This document shows positions 37,300 through 48,839 of a stretch of 64,000 nucleotides of DNA, piece by piece (within the stretch, counting starts at the first letter, position 1; every line of letters starts with the position of its first letter). A model generated the notes under the pieces. That model ran no database searches. It was not told the origin of the DNA and saw nothing but the letters and a program-made list of their open reading frames with translations. Source of the DNA: Sepioteuthis lessoniana (taxonomy: Eukaryota; Mollusca; Cephalopoda; Myopsida; Loliginidae). The translations under genes and the position numbers were made by a program. The stretch lies in the NCBI GenBank assembly GCA_963585895.1, contig OY757904.1, positions 6,924,630 through 6,988,629 of the forward strand. The letters run 5' to 3'.

Positions 37300-38585
37300 A
37301 AAAGCCATGGGTTAAAAACATCTTTGATCTCTAAAATTAAGAAATGTTATACTTCATCAGAACTGAATAAGAATTTATTTCATATACATTCAGCATCCAA
37401 TAATTGAAGATCCACTTAAAGGCATTTGTTTTGCTATAAACTATATTTGGATTTCTTAGTAGAATTTAACTTTTGATCAGATGGAAACTATAAACAAAAT
37501 GTGACAACCACCTTAGAAAATTATTAAATGTTACACCAATAACACAATGAAAGATTATGCAATCAAAGAGGATTTTTTTTTTTCAACGATAAATAACTTA
37601 TTGACAATTTCTATTAATTCAATGGGAAATAATCTAATCATTTAAATTTTTATCCAATTAATAAATACAAAGAAATATGTTACTTATAGTTTAAAACAAA
37701 TCTCCTGAATTTGGCTGGAGAGTCAGTTAATCTGAATAAAAAAGTTGATCAAATAGGTTTCTTATAAACTGAAATTACTGCATCAATGAACAAATTCTTC
37801 AATTGAACATTAGTTAAAAGATTGCTACTTTTCAGTATAAAAATATTGATCTATATTATTTATATAAACCAATTAGAAGATTTAGACATCTGAATGTAAC
37901 CCCCAATCAGTTTAATTTAGCATTTATCTCCCATTACAGAAATCGTCCAAACAGGGCTCTAAACTAACTTCTCTTTTCACCACTGTCCCAGAACCACCAC
38001 CACCACCCCCGCAAAAAAAAATTAAACCGTTAATGAAATGATATTTATTTTGGTTTATTTAATCTTGAAAATGTTATATATAAAGGCAAATTTTCAAGTC
38101 AATGAAGAAAGTCCGAAACAATATTTTAATTAATGAATTAAACATTGCTTTTCATTATTACTTATTAAAGAACCAAAATTAACATAAAATGAAACCTGAT
38201 TATTATGACTTTATACTAGTTCATGTCTGAGGTTAATATTGTATACACATAATGATATCAATAACAACAACAACAATAATAATAATGATAATACAAATAC
38301 AGGCAATACAACCAAGTTTATTAATTTCTGGCTTCCGTCCTTGGCAACATGAGGAGAGACACAAATCATAAAACCCTATGCTAACCATACGAAAAATGAT
38401 TAATATGAAAAAAATCCTTCCTTAATCATATAACATCAACAGTCCAAACCAAAATGAAATTAAAAAAAAAGAAAAATGATACAGCTTCAATCCCTAACTT
38501 GCAGTAAAAATGGAAAAAAAATAATTACCCCAAACAGTAAAAATCCACGAAATAATTTTTTCCTTTGAAAAAATAGTTTTACTTA
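37300..38585. other. Unassigned AT-rich sequence
   Basis: Contains an imperfect AAC/AAT trinucleotide run at about 38260-38297. No gene recognised. Confidence 0.5.
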
Positions 38586-38594
38586 TTAGAATTC

Positions 38595-38935
38595 AAAAAA
38601 AGAACTGACTACCCTATGGAGTGTCCGTGAGGAATGAGCTCAGTGTTCCCGAGACAACAAGACATGTTTAATCATGAGCCCTGCATCCAAATAAGACAAG
38701 CAGAACATGCTGGAGACTAACAGGAGAAGAATGAACTCATAAGTGAGATTCTTCTACAGGCTTCTACACAGACACACTAGCATTGTCTGACCAGCAAAAA
38801 CTTACATTCATCAGCTTTGTGCGGACATTGGGTGCCATCGAGGGAACTTAACAAGAGTGATGGCCAAAAGGGACACAGAGAGAGAATCAAGGGAATCAAT
38901 GCTGTCAATAGGCAGTGATGATGATAAAGTTATGT
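38595..38935 (+). mobile_element. LINE 3'-end fragment (family of copies A and B)
   Basis: Plus-strand frames give QIRQAEHAGD then EKNELISEILL, matching the TRHAGHCWRSKDELISDVLLW segment of the family. Next comes KTYIHQLCADIGCHRGNL with a final TERESRE, matching the extreme C-terminus. A short TGATGATGATAA tail follows at about 38917, like the trinucleotide tail of the 60.9 kb copy. It is heavily mutated, with several frame changes. Confidence 0.7.
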
Positions 38936-39138
38936 TCCATTTACCCACAACAGTACATACATATTCTTCAATTTTGCTATGAAAACTTTTTTCAATTATT
39001 CCAAGATATTAATAGTGAAGTTTTTTAAAAAAGTCAGGGCATGTCAAAGTCTGTACCAGTACATTAATTATAGAAAAGTTTTAAGATTCTAATCTTTTGT
39101 AACTACCTTTTTGCACTCAAAATAAAAAATGAGTTTTG

Positions 39139-39943
39139 TGGATTGGGTTAGGTTTTATGGCATATCAACCATTGTAAGTAATTTAATGCCGAATCCTGTT
39201 TATTCTTATATTCAATATATACGACTTGTAAACAAATAGTTTGTAAGTAACATTCTTAAAAGGAGCCATAGCTCATTTGTTTTCCCCACAATTAAATGGT
39301 TATACATGATTTGTAAGTGAATAGTTTGTAATTAATTTTATTTTTAAAAAGTTAGAGCTTATTTGTTTGCACACAGTTAAATGGTTTTAAGTATTACTAT
39401 TTAACATGAATAATTTTAATCAACATTTGACTTGCATACAATCATACGATTCTAAGTATTTCTATGTAATATCAATAATTCAATTTTTGCACACAGATAT
39501 TTTCAAGTATTCTACTCTAATAGTTTTATTTGCACACAGTTAAAGGGTTCCAAGTATTGCTATGTAATATCAAATAATTCAATTTAGGCACACAGTTGAA
39601 AGGTTTCAAGTATTGCCATTTAACATTAATAAATTGTTTGCACTCAGTTAAACAGTTTTAAGTATTGCTCTGTAACACTAACAATTTAACATCAGTAATT
39701 TGTTTGTACAGTTAAATGATCAAATATTTCTTTTTGATCCATAGATGGTACCCTATCAGGTATCACCACCCCAGGTCAGAGTGGGCCTGGGAGTAATGGA
39801 AATGAAAGGGTACTCCAGATTCCTCAAAGCCTCACCATTAGATGGTTTAGTGTCATATCAGGACACTCATTGGGAAGTGGTGGGGGTCTTACTCCTCCAC
39901 AAAGATGCAGTCAGTGTATTCTACAGCCCCAATTGACTAAGCT
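39139..39943 (-). mobile_element. VNTR retroposon copy 3, with 11-bp TSD
   Basis: Bounded by AATGAGTTTTG at 39128-39138 and 39944-39954. In plus-strand order: the tail TTTTATGGCATATCAACCAT and TTTAATGCCGAATCC (39150-39197), a body of at least eight tandem units of about 55-60 bp (39230-39720; consensus near GCACACAGTTAAATGG, TTTAAGTATTGCTATTTAAC, ATTAATAATT), then the head with CCTATCAGGTATCACCACC, GTCAGAGTGGGCCTGGGAG and TTTAGTGTCATATCAGGACA. It is the longest and best bounded copy (805 bp) and has no coding frame. Confidence 0.85.
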
Positions 39944-40239
39944 AATGAGTTTTGAGTAGAATCCATACCTATAAAATAGTGGCAAATTATTTAAAGATCT
40001 TCACTGTAAAATTATATTGCTTAGTTAGTTTTGACAAAAAGAAAAACTTACCATTTTTGGCCCTTTGAAACAAATATACAATGTAAACTGTTTTCTGTAA
40101 ATATAATCTGAAAATAACTATATTTTAAAATAATGTTTGAGGAAAATGATAACAAAAATGTGCCTACAGAAAGTTTATGAAGGTTCAAATTCTCAATTCA
40201 AACAGGGCACAATATTTGGAAGAGGACTTTTCAGTTTCA

Positions 40240-40385
40240 GTTTCTTTGTTTAATGTCATATCAACCTTCATGGGTTATTTAATGCTAAACCCATCCTTAG
40301 AGAAATATAGTAGTGGTATTATTTAACCCATAGTTGGGAGAGGTACAAGGGTTTCATGATTTTCCCAAGGCTATTAGACAACCTT
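40240..40385 (-). mobile_element. SINE family 1, 3' part
   Basis: TTTAATGTCATATCAACCTT, TTATTTAATGCTAAACCC and TTAACCCATAGTTGGGAG match the 3' half of family 1 in reverse orientation. The tRNA-like head is missing, as expected for a 5'-truncated retroposon. Confidence 0.75.
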
Positions 40386-40639
40386 TAGAATTTATATTAT
40401 TCATATCAGTTCCATACCTCTTTTACATTTAAAAAAAGAAATAAAGGTATATAAATAACTAAATTTATAGGGGGCTTTGCTCAATCTAAAATAACTTCCA
40501 CAAGACTTCAGAGATACAATTATCATCAATATAAAAATAAAAAAAAAGTCAGACTGTGCTAACTATTACAGAATCACTATGCTCTCAAATCACAGGTAAG
40601 ATTCTCTCTAAACCTGTCAGTGTTTCCCATTACTGAAGG

Positions 40640-41795
40640 CAACCTTCCTTAGAGCCAGTGTGTCTTAAGAAAAAAAAAAGCATTTGACACCATAGAGGAT
40701 CCTGGAAAAGCTGGGCTATGCTTAAAAAGGTTATCCAGCACCATAAGGACCAGCTAAGTATGGTTGTGATCTTTATAAGGCCATTCCCCATTTTGAACAG
40801 AGTGAAACAGGGCTGTGTCCTTGCTTCCACTATTTTTCAATATGATGCCAAGACAGGCAACTGCAGACATGGACAAAAAAAGATGACATGTACATTAGTT
40901 TCCACGCTGATGGTGATCTGTTTAACCTAAGACAAATGTGAGTCCACTCCAAAACATTATCATAACTAGTCAGAGAAGAACTGTTTGTTAATGAGGTTGC
41001 TCTTATTACACTTACAAAACACGCACGGCAGTGTATCACATTCTGCTTTACAAGGGGCCTATAAATTTTTGGTCTTGAAATGAACCTAAGGAAGATTGAG
41101 GTCTTCTACCAGCCAGCACTACAAGACAGCTACCACTCTCCACAAACCAGATAGGACTAAATTCAGTTCAAATGTTCACCTACCTGGGTAGTCCTCTGAT
41201 GCTAAGATTGAAGAAAAATGAGTAGACAACTGACTTGCTAAGGAGAACAATTTATAAGAATGTCTGGAACTGCAACAACACCAGAAAGAGCACCTAAGTA
41301 AAAGTCTACAAAGCAGTATTCCTAACCAATCTTTTGTATGGCTCTGAGTGACGAATAAACATAACATCCACCTCTTTGAATGATAACATCAACACCACTT
41401 CTACAATATACTCAACATCAGTTGGAATGAAATCAACATCCAATCCTTGAAACTATCAAGGCCCAAAGTAATGTTGTTCAAGATACAGCTGCACTGAACA
41501 GGTCACTTTGCTAAAATGGAAGATCACCACCTCTCAAAGATTACTTTTCAGTGACCTACCCAATGCACACCAAGTTGGAGCAGTGTGAGAGACACAAAGA
41601 CAGCTTAAAAAAAAAAAAAAAAAAAAAAAAAAGGGTCAATCTCTTGAGAAATCAATCACCAACAGTGACTGACAAAGAACAAAGGCAGCAAACTTTTATC
41701 AAAGCCACTTTACACTTCTCCTTAGCTACCAATGTGTTTACACCAGTCAAAGAGCACCTTTATAAATCTTCATTTACAAAGCAGAGAGAGTAACT
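40640..41795 (+). mobile_element. LINE of a second type, RT C-terminal half
   Basis: Plus-strand pieces in changing frames: KAFDTIEDPGK near 40680 (motif A with the first catalytic aspartate), FPILNRVKQGCVLASTIFQ at 40785-40843 (the NGVKQGCVLAPTLF-type motif), LNLRKIEVFYQPA near 41085, VKVYKAVFLTNLLYGSE near 41310, and an end with KKRVNLLRNQSPT around 41640. The LLYGSE context differs from the LLYGCTTWTLTK of copies A and B, so this is a different LINE lineage. The YADD box is not recognisable. An A run (41607-41632) interrupts it. It is dead. Confidence 0.75.
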
Positions 41796-41799
41796 TTCA

Positions 41800-44700
41800 A
41801 CACAGGCTTTGGAATCTAAATATATTTAAATAAAATATCAAGTAGCTTATATTCAAAATACTACAAGTGTAAAAAAATCCATTAATTCAATAAGCTTAGA
41901 AAACAGAAAAAAAAATTTTAATTTTTATATAAAGATTGCCAGTCATTAAGATTATTCATTTTAACTAGTATTTTACGCTATTTTATGTTAATTTTGGTTC
42001 TTTAATTAATAATAATGAGAAGCAATGTTTAACAGACTTTGAGGAAGTCTAATTACAGATTCTAGTGTAGGCTTATTTAAGACTCTACCAAATCAATATC
42101 TAATATGTGAACATTCAGTTACTCCTGCTTATATCTAGAAATAGAGGCCTGCAATCATCAGACTTTTCATAAGGCATGCTATTTTAAAATAGACTACAAA
42201 AATCTATAAACTCTACATGTCACAAAATGTTATTTTGACCTACTATCTACTTATTCTATCTATATTAATGTCATAAGATTACAAGGAACAAACTTGATAA
42301 AACAGCTTCTTCATTTTTAAATCTATTTGAACAGATGTGACAAACTGTTTTATTATATCAGAAATAATGATAGTTGTATTTTATACTTTAATTTAGATTT
42401 TATATCAAATGATAATATGGGTGACAAAACTTTTAGCTTGTTCGCCGATAATTTAGTCAACTATATCAAATTCCAAAATAAAAGTAATTATTTGTAAGCA
42501 TCAAAAACAATGATTTTAAGCAGTTCTTAAAGAACTGTAATATTCAATTGAAATGAAAGAGGAATGTACAAACCTCTCAGTATTTCTGTCAAACAAAAGT
42601 GATTTAGCTAAAGATATGTTGATATCCATCTTTTGTGCAAAATTAGAAATGTCTGAATTTTATGACAATGTTGTAATCATTAAAATTTAGCTCCTTCAAA
42701 CTTATCTCATCATCCTTGGTTTCTCAAAAGGTTTTTATCATATACTCTCTGGCCTTCTTTGGGTATCTTGTTAAATCTTGGATCAATAGGTTTAGCCATA
42801 ATTTTCTTTGATTTTCATAAATTCATTTTTCATTTCCAGTGTTTATCTATCAAAAAGGGTATTTTTCTGTGTTAAAAAGAAAGTATTTAAAATTAGTTTG
42901 GACTAATTTCTTCTACATAGTATATGACCACTTTTGATTACCCTCCTGACATTCTAGGGACTACATATTCTCTGGATATTCTCTTCTACGCTTTTGATAT
43001 ATAATAACGTCTGGGGGATGAGTTTGTTTTATTTCATGAGCTCATATCTGCTGTTAATTACAGCTGATATTATGTTCATAGGATAACTGTTTTTAGGGTG
43101 TCCTTTATAAATGGTTACACCTCTTGTTTGTACATGTTTGAGTTGTTAAATATTTGGTTTTGAGGAAAACCTGACCAAGAACTGTATTCCAAGCAGCTGT
43201 GGCAGAGGAAAATCACAAGATGAGCAACCCCTTAAAAAATTAGGCTTGTACATCTAAGAGCTCTAACACAGAGACACTTTAAAATTCATTACATGAAAAG
43301 AAAGAGAGAACACACCAATTTTTATAGAATAAGGTAAAAATGCCAAACAAGAAACGGCCTTAAGATGAAAGAATCTGCTTATATATGTGATGCGCAGATA
43401 ACTCAACCAACAGATCAAGTATAAACATTAATAGTTGGTTAATTATTAAGTAATAAGCAATGAACCTGGGATTCCATTCCATTCTTGGATCCAAAAGATG
43501 GAAGCATGTTCAAAGTTCAAAAAGAGGTCATGAGTTTAGTGTCTAGATCAAGAGGACAATCCCAAGGAGCACATAGATGTATGGTATGTTATGTGCATGG
43601 GTGAGGAGATGTATGTGCTCCCCACCCCCGAACCACATTACAAAACACCTCTGGACAGCTGGAGAGTATATAGCAAAAACATTATGGAGAAGGAAAAAAA
43701 AAAAAAATACCATAAAGATAAGGAAATTAGTTTGGACAAACCAAATACAATGGTTGAAGTTTAATTATCTCTGTTATCAGCTAACTAAAATTCAGAAGCC
43801 AAGAAAATGGGTTTCATATGATTTTTTAAAAGATACATGAATTACTGTTTAAACAATGTTCTTGCTCAAGAGAAATAAATGGGGAATCTTTTTGATAAGA
43901 AAGTCACTGAAAATTTAAAAATGGGTTAAAAGAATAAAGAAATAAAATAACTAAATCCAAAGATTCAAAACATCCTTCAACATCTTAATGAAAACAGAAT
44001 ATAATGCAGTGAAATTTTTTTCTATTTGGTTGGATTCAAAGAGAACTCTACTGATAGCTGTATCAATTGTTGTTAGACAAGAGTACAAATAGCTCATTTG
44101 AAAAATGGATTGAGATAGAAAAGAACTTTTTTCTGAACAAGGAAATCAACTGCACATTTTGATGCAAAACAACAATAACCATCCAACATGTTACAAATAC
44201 AATGCAAAAATCAATCAGATCTGGAATGAAAAGTTTTTACACATGTAGTCTATGACTATTACTTGTCATCTTCTATCATATTAAAATTCATACAAGGCAT
44301 TATTTTATTGAAAGATTTCATATGATCTGAGAAAGATAGGAAAAATACTTCACAGACTGAATAATGATACAATGAGTTTTTATGGGGAAGGGAAAATTGT
44401 CAAAGCTGGAAACTTTTACATCAATCTAATACAAACATAAATCAAATTTAAGCTTAACACTAAAAGCATAGATATCAAATATCAATTTCAAATGACTAGA
44501 AAATTTTATATATTTTTTTTTAATTAAGACATTTCAGGCCCCAAAAAATCTTATGCAGTCAACATGATACCAAGATGAAATATTCACAAAACAAAAACAA
44601 AGTTAACTTTTTTTTTTTGAAAGCTATTGCATTAACCATTAATGTTTACAATGGGAGAGAAAGGATTCAGCACATTGGACAATTTCTTTTACATCACATA

Positions 44701-45098
44701 CCCAACTGCAGATTTTTCTTTTAACATTACTATTCAATTGAATATAGGAGAGCTAAATAAAGTTTGTTTTTTTTTAAATCAAATAGAAATATTATATAGA
44801 TAAGGATGTCTTTTCTCCCTCAAGTTTTTGGGTTTGACAGTTTCCTGAATTGATTGAATTCAGCTTTAAAATAAAAAATAAATTACTTAGTCATATCAAT
44901 TAAAATCAGGTTTTTAACAAAAAAGTATCCAAGGATATTTCATTACGTTGAATGAAGTAATAAAAGAAAAAAATTGTATCCTTTTAATATCTTTTTAACA
45001 CATAAAATTATACAAATAAATTACCTAAAATTATCTTTTATTTAAATAATATATAAATCAGTTTCAAGTATATTTTACTGACTAAAATTTTGGTATTT
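41800..45098. other. Unassigned AT-rich sequence
   Basis: No gene or transposon could be recognised. Sequence around 43.17-43.65 kb is less AT-rich than its surroundings and could be an old insertion. The open frame at 43577-43840 has a lysine-rich AT-driven C-terminus. Confidence 0.45.
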
Positions 45099-45099
45099 G

Positions 45100-45121
45100 A
45101 TCAACTATTTAAATAGTTGAT
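45100..45121. repeat. Perfect 22-bp palindrome
   Basis: Centred between 45110 and 45111, with arms TCAACTATTT / AAATAGTTGA plus one flanking A-T pair. AT-rich; probably chance or a microinversion product. Confidence 0.85.
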
Positions 45122-45679
45122 ATTTACTGATTTGATTAATATGAGCAAAGAAAAGTAAATGAAAAAGTGAAAACTAGTTCCATTAACATTTTTTATCTAT
45201 TTCACTTTCATATTTCAATTTCCCTGATGTTGCATAGAATATCCTCCATTTTAATTTTTTTTTTAAGTCATTCTCTCTCTCTCACAGTTTTTATGGCATA
45301 GCTGGAATAAGATTTTTTTTTTTTATCTAGCCATAACAAATTCACTCTCTAAATTAATGCCACTTACTTAACCAGTATTAGTACCCATTGTATTATTTTG
45401 TTACATTTCTAACTTTACCATATTACATATAATTCAGTTTGTTTAATGATCAGAGATTTTCTTTGATCAAAGGGTTTTTTTTTTAATCCATTCAGCAATT
45501 TTTAGCAAGGAACAATTTACAAACTGAAATTGTAATACCCGATTCAAGAAATAGATTGATATATTTTAAATATCTTAAATTGTTGATATAAACTGGACAC
45601 AGCAAAAAAACAAACAAAAAAAAAAACACTTTACTGGATTCTTTACAATTCATTAAATCATTAGGAGTTATTCAAACTA

Positions 45680-46473
45680 TTAGGTTGGTCCCAAAATAAT
45701 TGAATGGCTTTTGCTATTTTTAACTTCCAAAGATTTTGTAATGTAGACAAGAGCTTAGAAAATTTATTTTGCAAATAATTACAAGTGAAAATCATTACTA
45801 AAGCAGACCAATGCAAAAGAAGTTACAAAGGAACTAAAATGTCCATTATCTAACATTTGCACCAAATTGGAGAAAGAGAAAAAAAAAATTGCTGCACAAG
45901 CTAAATAAAAAAAATTACTTTTTCGAAGTCAGCTTTCATTTCTTTTACACAACAAAAATGATTCATTTCTTGATCTTACTGTGACATATGATGCAAAACT
46001 GATGATAGACAGAGTGAAGTACTATGCTAGAACACTTGTTCCAAAGCAAAGAAGCATCAAAAGAAATTAAAATTACAGGTTGGTGACAAATGAAATCATC
46101 CACTTTAAGTCTAGTAAAACCATCAAAATAGAGAGGCACTGGCAACGAAAAAAAAAAAAAATCAAAATGCACCAGAAAACTGCAGCATTTAAATATGACA
46201 TTGGTCAACCAAAAAGAACCAATTCTTCTTCATGACAATGCCTGATTGCATACCTTGCAAATAACTATGCAGAACCAGAATAAAGCTACAAAAGTAGCTT
46301 AACTCAGCTTTCTCACCAATTCTCTGATTATCACTTTTTTCAAGTATATTGTCAACTGTCAGCAACTCAATACTTTAAAAGTAGTAATCAATTTCCAAAA
46401 TAAACAGACTTGTTTATTGTTAGCAATTATGTATAAATTCTAATGGGTTTTATTTCAGTTAATAAATTTTAAT

Positions 46474-46527
<54 letters not shown>

Positions 46528-46572
46528 TGCTTTAAATTTGATGATTAAAAAAAATTATTTTGGTACCAATAG
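45680..46572 (+). mobile_element. Mariner element with both terminal repeats, decayed transposase
   Basis: The left terminus TTAGGTTGGTCCCAAAATAA (45680-45699) and the right terminus AATTATTTTGGTACCAATAG (46553-46572) are inverted repeats of the mariner TTAGGTTGGT type. Plus-strand relics include PILLHDNA at 46219-46242 (second catalytic aspartate, then a stop) and SDYHFF at 46323-46340 (third catalytic position). About 890 bp remain, against roughly 1.3 kb for a full element. A CA/TA microsatellite has expanded inside near the right end. Stops and shifts exclude activity. Confidence 0.85.
46470..46525. repeat. (CA)n(TA)n microsatellite
   Basis: A short CA run passes into about 20 TA units within the mariner 3' region. 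Confidence 0.9.
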
Positions 46573-46574
46573 TA

Positions 46575-47100
46575 TTTTCATTTTTAAACCATTCAATAGT
46601 TTTCTAATTGTAATGATATAAAAATATAGTGACAGTTAAATTTTTTTTAAGATTTTTGGATCTAAATACTTTAATCATTAATTAAACTAAATAATGGCTT
46701 TAAATAAACAAACATTCTCAAACTAAATGAAGTGTCCTAATGAATGCATCTTTTCCCAAGCAAGCTAATAAAATAAGCTCATGTTAAAACATAAACAACT
46801 CTTGAGATCTTGGGAAGATTTCTGGATCTATGATTACTGCAACTATAACAAATCTACAATACCCTCTTGTATTGACATGAATACTTACATAAAAGATAGC
46901 TTTTTTTTTCCATTAAAAAAATTCATCAAATGAATTAACTCAAAAAGATACAATTTACACAATTGACCAAGTTTTTCATATCCTAATAATTACAATAATT
47001 ATTCCATTTATATAATTATAAAACATATAGCATAGAAACATTGGAAATATTTTGCCTTTAGGCACTTCAGAAAGGAGTTAAAAGATTTGTTTGTTCATTG
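46575..47100. other. Unassigned AT-rich sequence
   Basis: No gene or repeat recognised. Confidence 0.5.
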
Positions 47101-47107
47101 TTCATTG

Positions 47108-47162
47108 TTCAAAAAACATTTGAAGAAAGATTATTAAAATCTTTCTTCAAATGTTTTTTGAA
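47108..47162. repeat. Perfect 24-bp inverted repeat, 7-nt loop
   Basis: The left arm 47108-47131 (starting TTCAAAAAACATTTGAAG) and the right arm 47139-47162 are exact reverse complements, separated by TATTAAA. A TTCATTG triplication-like run precedes it. No TSD was identified. Perfect arms in otherwise decayed sequence imply recent origin or selection. Confidence 0.92.
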
Positions 47163-47164
47163 TA

Positions 47165-47915
47165 GAAGATAAAAAGAAAAGCTGACAGCAATGTCAAGTG
47201 CAACTAAATATTTCATAATGTTTAGAAAGAGACATGTTCAGTATCAAACAAAATTGAATGTGGTCAAAGTGTTAGCCTTGACAGTGAATGGCTAATTTTA
47301 TGAAAATATGAAAAAAAAAAAAAAAGTCCTTTAAATCAATAGATACTTCATTAATGATCATAGTAAAGTCAAAGCTGAATTCAAATTTTCTATTACTGCT
47401 CGACATTAAAAACAACTACTAAAAATAAAGCATTTGCATTTTTAAGATCGTCTTGAGAAAATAGACTTGATGAAAGCAAAGTTACTGAACACCTAACTAA
47501 AAATTAAGTTAAAAGAAACCTTTCATAGGTCAAAACAAAGAAAAATATACAAGTTAACCTTCAAAAAGAACCAGAGCATTCATAATTTTGTCTACTTATG
47601 CAAATAAGAATAAAGAATTCCAATTATTTTTCCTCATGACTATTTACTCACCACTTTTTCAAATAAAATTTTACAATATTGATCATGAGTGTCAAATTTA
47701 GTATTAACGATTCAATCTTAAATTGCAGCTCATCATGTGATTATTCAATATTGCCTCCTAATATTAAACCAGGTTCAAATCAAGCAATACCTCTAGTCCT
47801 ACTTAAACCATCTTACTTAAAAATGGTCATATGAACAAAACAGCATACACAAAAATACAAGTTTTTTTCATTTGAATCAAAGCAATTATATTCAAGATAT
47901 GTGTAATATATACAG
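47165..47915. other. Unassigned AT-rich sequence
   Basis: No coding signal or identifiable repeat. Confidence 0.5.
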
Positions 47916-48225
47916 GTAACTGTGCCAGGTAGAGTTGCCACTGCGTCTCAACTGCAAAAACTCACAATCACTAGCCAAAACCTCCTTTCCGTATTCAATA
48001 ATTCTCTCCTTTGTCTCTTTAAACTGACCACCGCTTCTCCTCTAACCAATTCGTGTCCAATGCAAAAGGTAAAAAGACTCCGAGTGACAACATTCATCGT
48101 TTTTATGTTCTTTTCTATCTGCCCTCATTTGCATGCGCATCTTCACTCTTCGTGGTTTTTACCTGACTGCCGGCATGAAGATGTGTGACCATTTGTGATA
48201 TAAGCTCACTCAGAGTGATATAAGC
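47915..48225. other. CpG-bearing block left of the rearranged repeat
   Basis: More GC and CpG than the surroundings (GACTCCGAGTGACAAC, GCATGCGCATC, CTGCCGGCATG). It contains an 88-codon plus frame (47922-48188) that I do not recognise. It probably belongs to the transposon that includes the repeats to its right, possibly an LTR or Penelope-type end, but no protein motif supports this. Confidence 0.35.
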
Positions 48226-48402
48226 TATCTTTTGAAAATGCTCACCTGGAACCACAGAGACTCAACGCCTCTAGACTCAACATCTCTAGAGATGAAATTT
48301 GGCCGAAACGTAGTGAAAGAAGAAACAACACAAAAACTACCAAGATGAGGAAGAAAGTCCGCAATAAATAAAAAAAAAATTAATTCTCAGATTAAGAAAC
48401 CT
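48226..48402. repeat. Rearranged copy: head inverted, tail direct
   Basis: 48239-48273 is close to the reverse complement of the tRNA-like head at 48535-48570 (TGCTCACCTGGAACC against GGTTCCAGGTGAGCA). The following 48295-48400 repeats the 48735-48830 tail in direct orientation (GAAATTTGGCCGAAACGTAG, ACTACCAAGATGAGGAAG). So the 5' part is inverted relative to the 3' part. Confidence 0.75.
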
Positions 48403-48516
48403 CATCTCAAAATGATTCCAATTAAAGACAAGTACAAAAATTCGGTACGGACCTGACTCTGGAAGAACAGATAAGGATTTATAAGACCAAAAAATCCATC
48501 CTTGATCGCCCTTCGG

Positions 48517-48836
48517 GGCCCATGGCGCAGCAGATAGAGGCGTTGAGTCTCTGCGGTTCCAGGTGAGCATTGTCAGAAGATAGCGGTTTCAAATCCTACC
48601 CAAGCCGGCCAGAGGTTTACTTGGTCAAAAACGTGGTGCGATAGACAACTATGAAAGGCAGTAATTACTGGGGATACGGTTACAAGACTCAGCATTCCTA
48701 TCCGAGGTCGCAGTAAATCACCTGAAGAAGGCCAGAGGTGAAATTTGGCCGAAATGTAGTGAAAGAAGAAACAACACAAAAACTACCAAGATGAGGAAGA
48801 AAGTCCGCAATAAATAAAAAAAAATTAATTTTCAAA
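48517..48836 (+). mobile_element. tRNA-headed retroposon, family 4
   Basis: The head is GGGCCCATGGCGCAGCAGAT (A-box region TGGCGCAGCAGA). A segment with CTGCGGTTCCAGGTGAGC follows, and a B-box-like GGTTTCAAATCCTACC lies near 48584. The body ends with CTGAAGAAGGCCAGAGGTG then TTTGGCCGAAATGTAGTG, and a tail with GTCCGCAATAAATAAA. The tail is shared with 48.3 and 5.8 kb. The CTGAAGA / GAAA pair around a GGCC stem resembles a hammerhead ribozyme core (see findings). Confidence 0.65.
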
Positions 48837-48839
48837 GCT

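Noticed and set aside
37055..37407. Overlapping open frames with YIYIYIY and VCVCVC runs
   Set aside because: They translate the TA/TG microsatellite and its flanking inverted repeat. The same applies to frames at 15.8, 51.8, 54.1-54.4 and 62.0-62.2 kb.
39230..39720. CRISPR-like regularly spaced repeats
   Set aside because: Units are contiguous, degenerate tandem repeats without unique spacers, in an animal-type genome. The hairpin array at 62.7-63.7 kb is rejected as CRISPR for the same reason.
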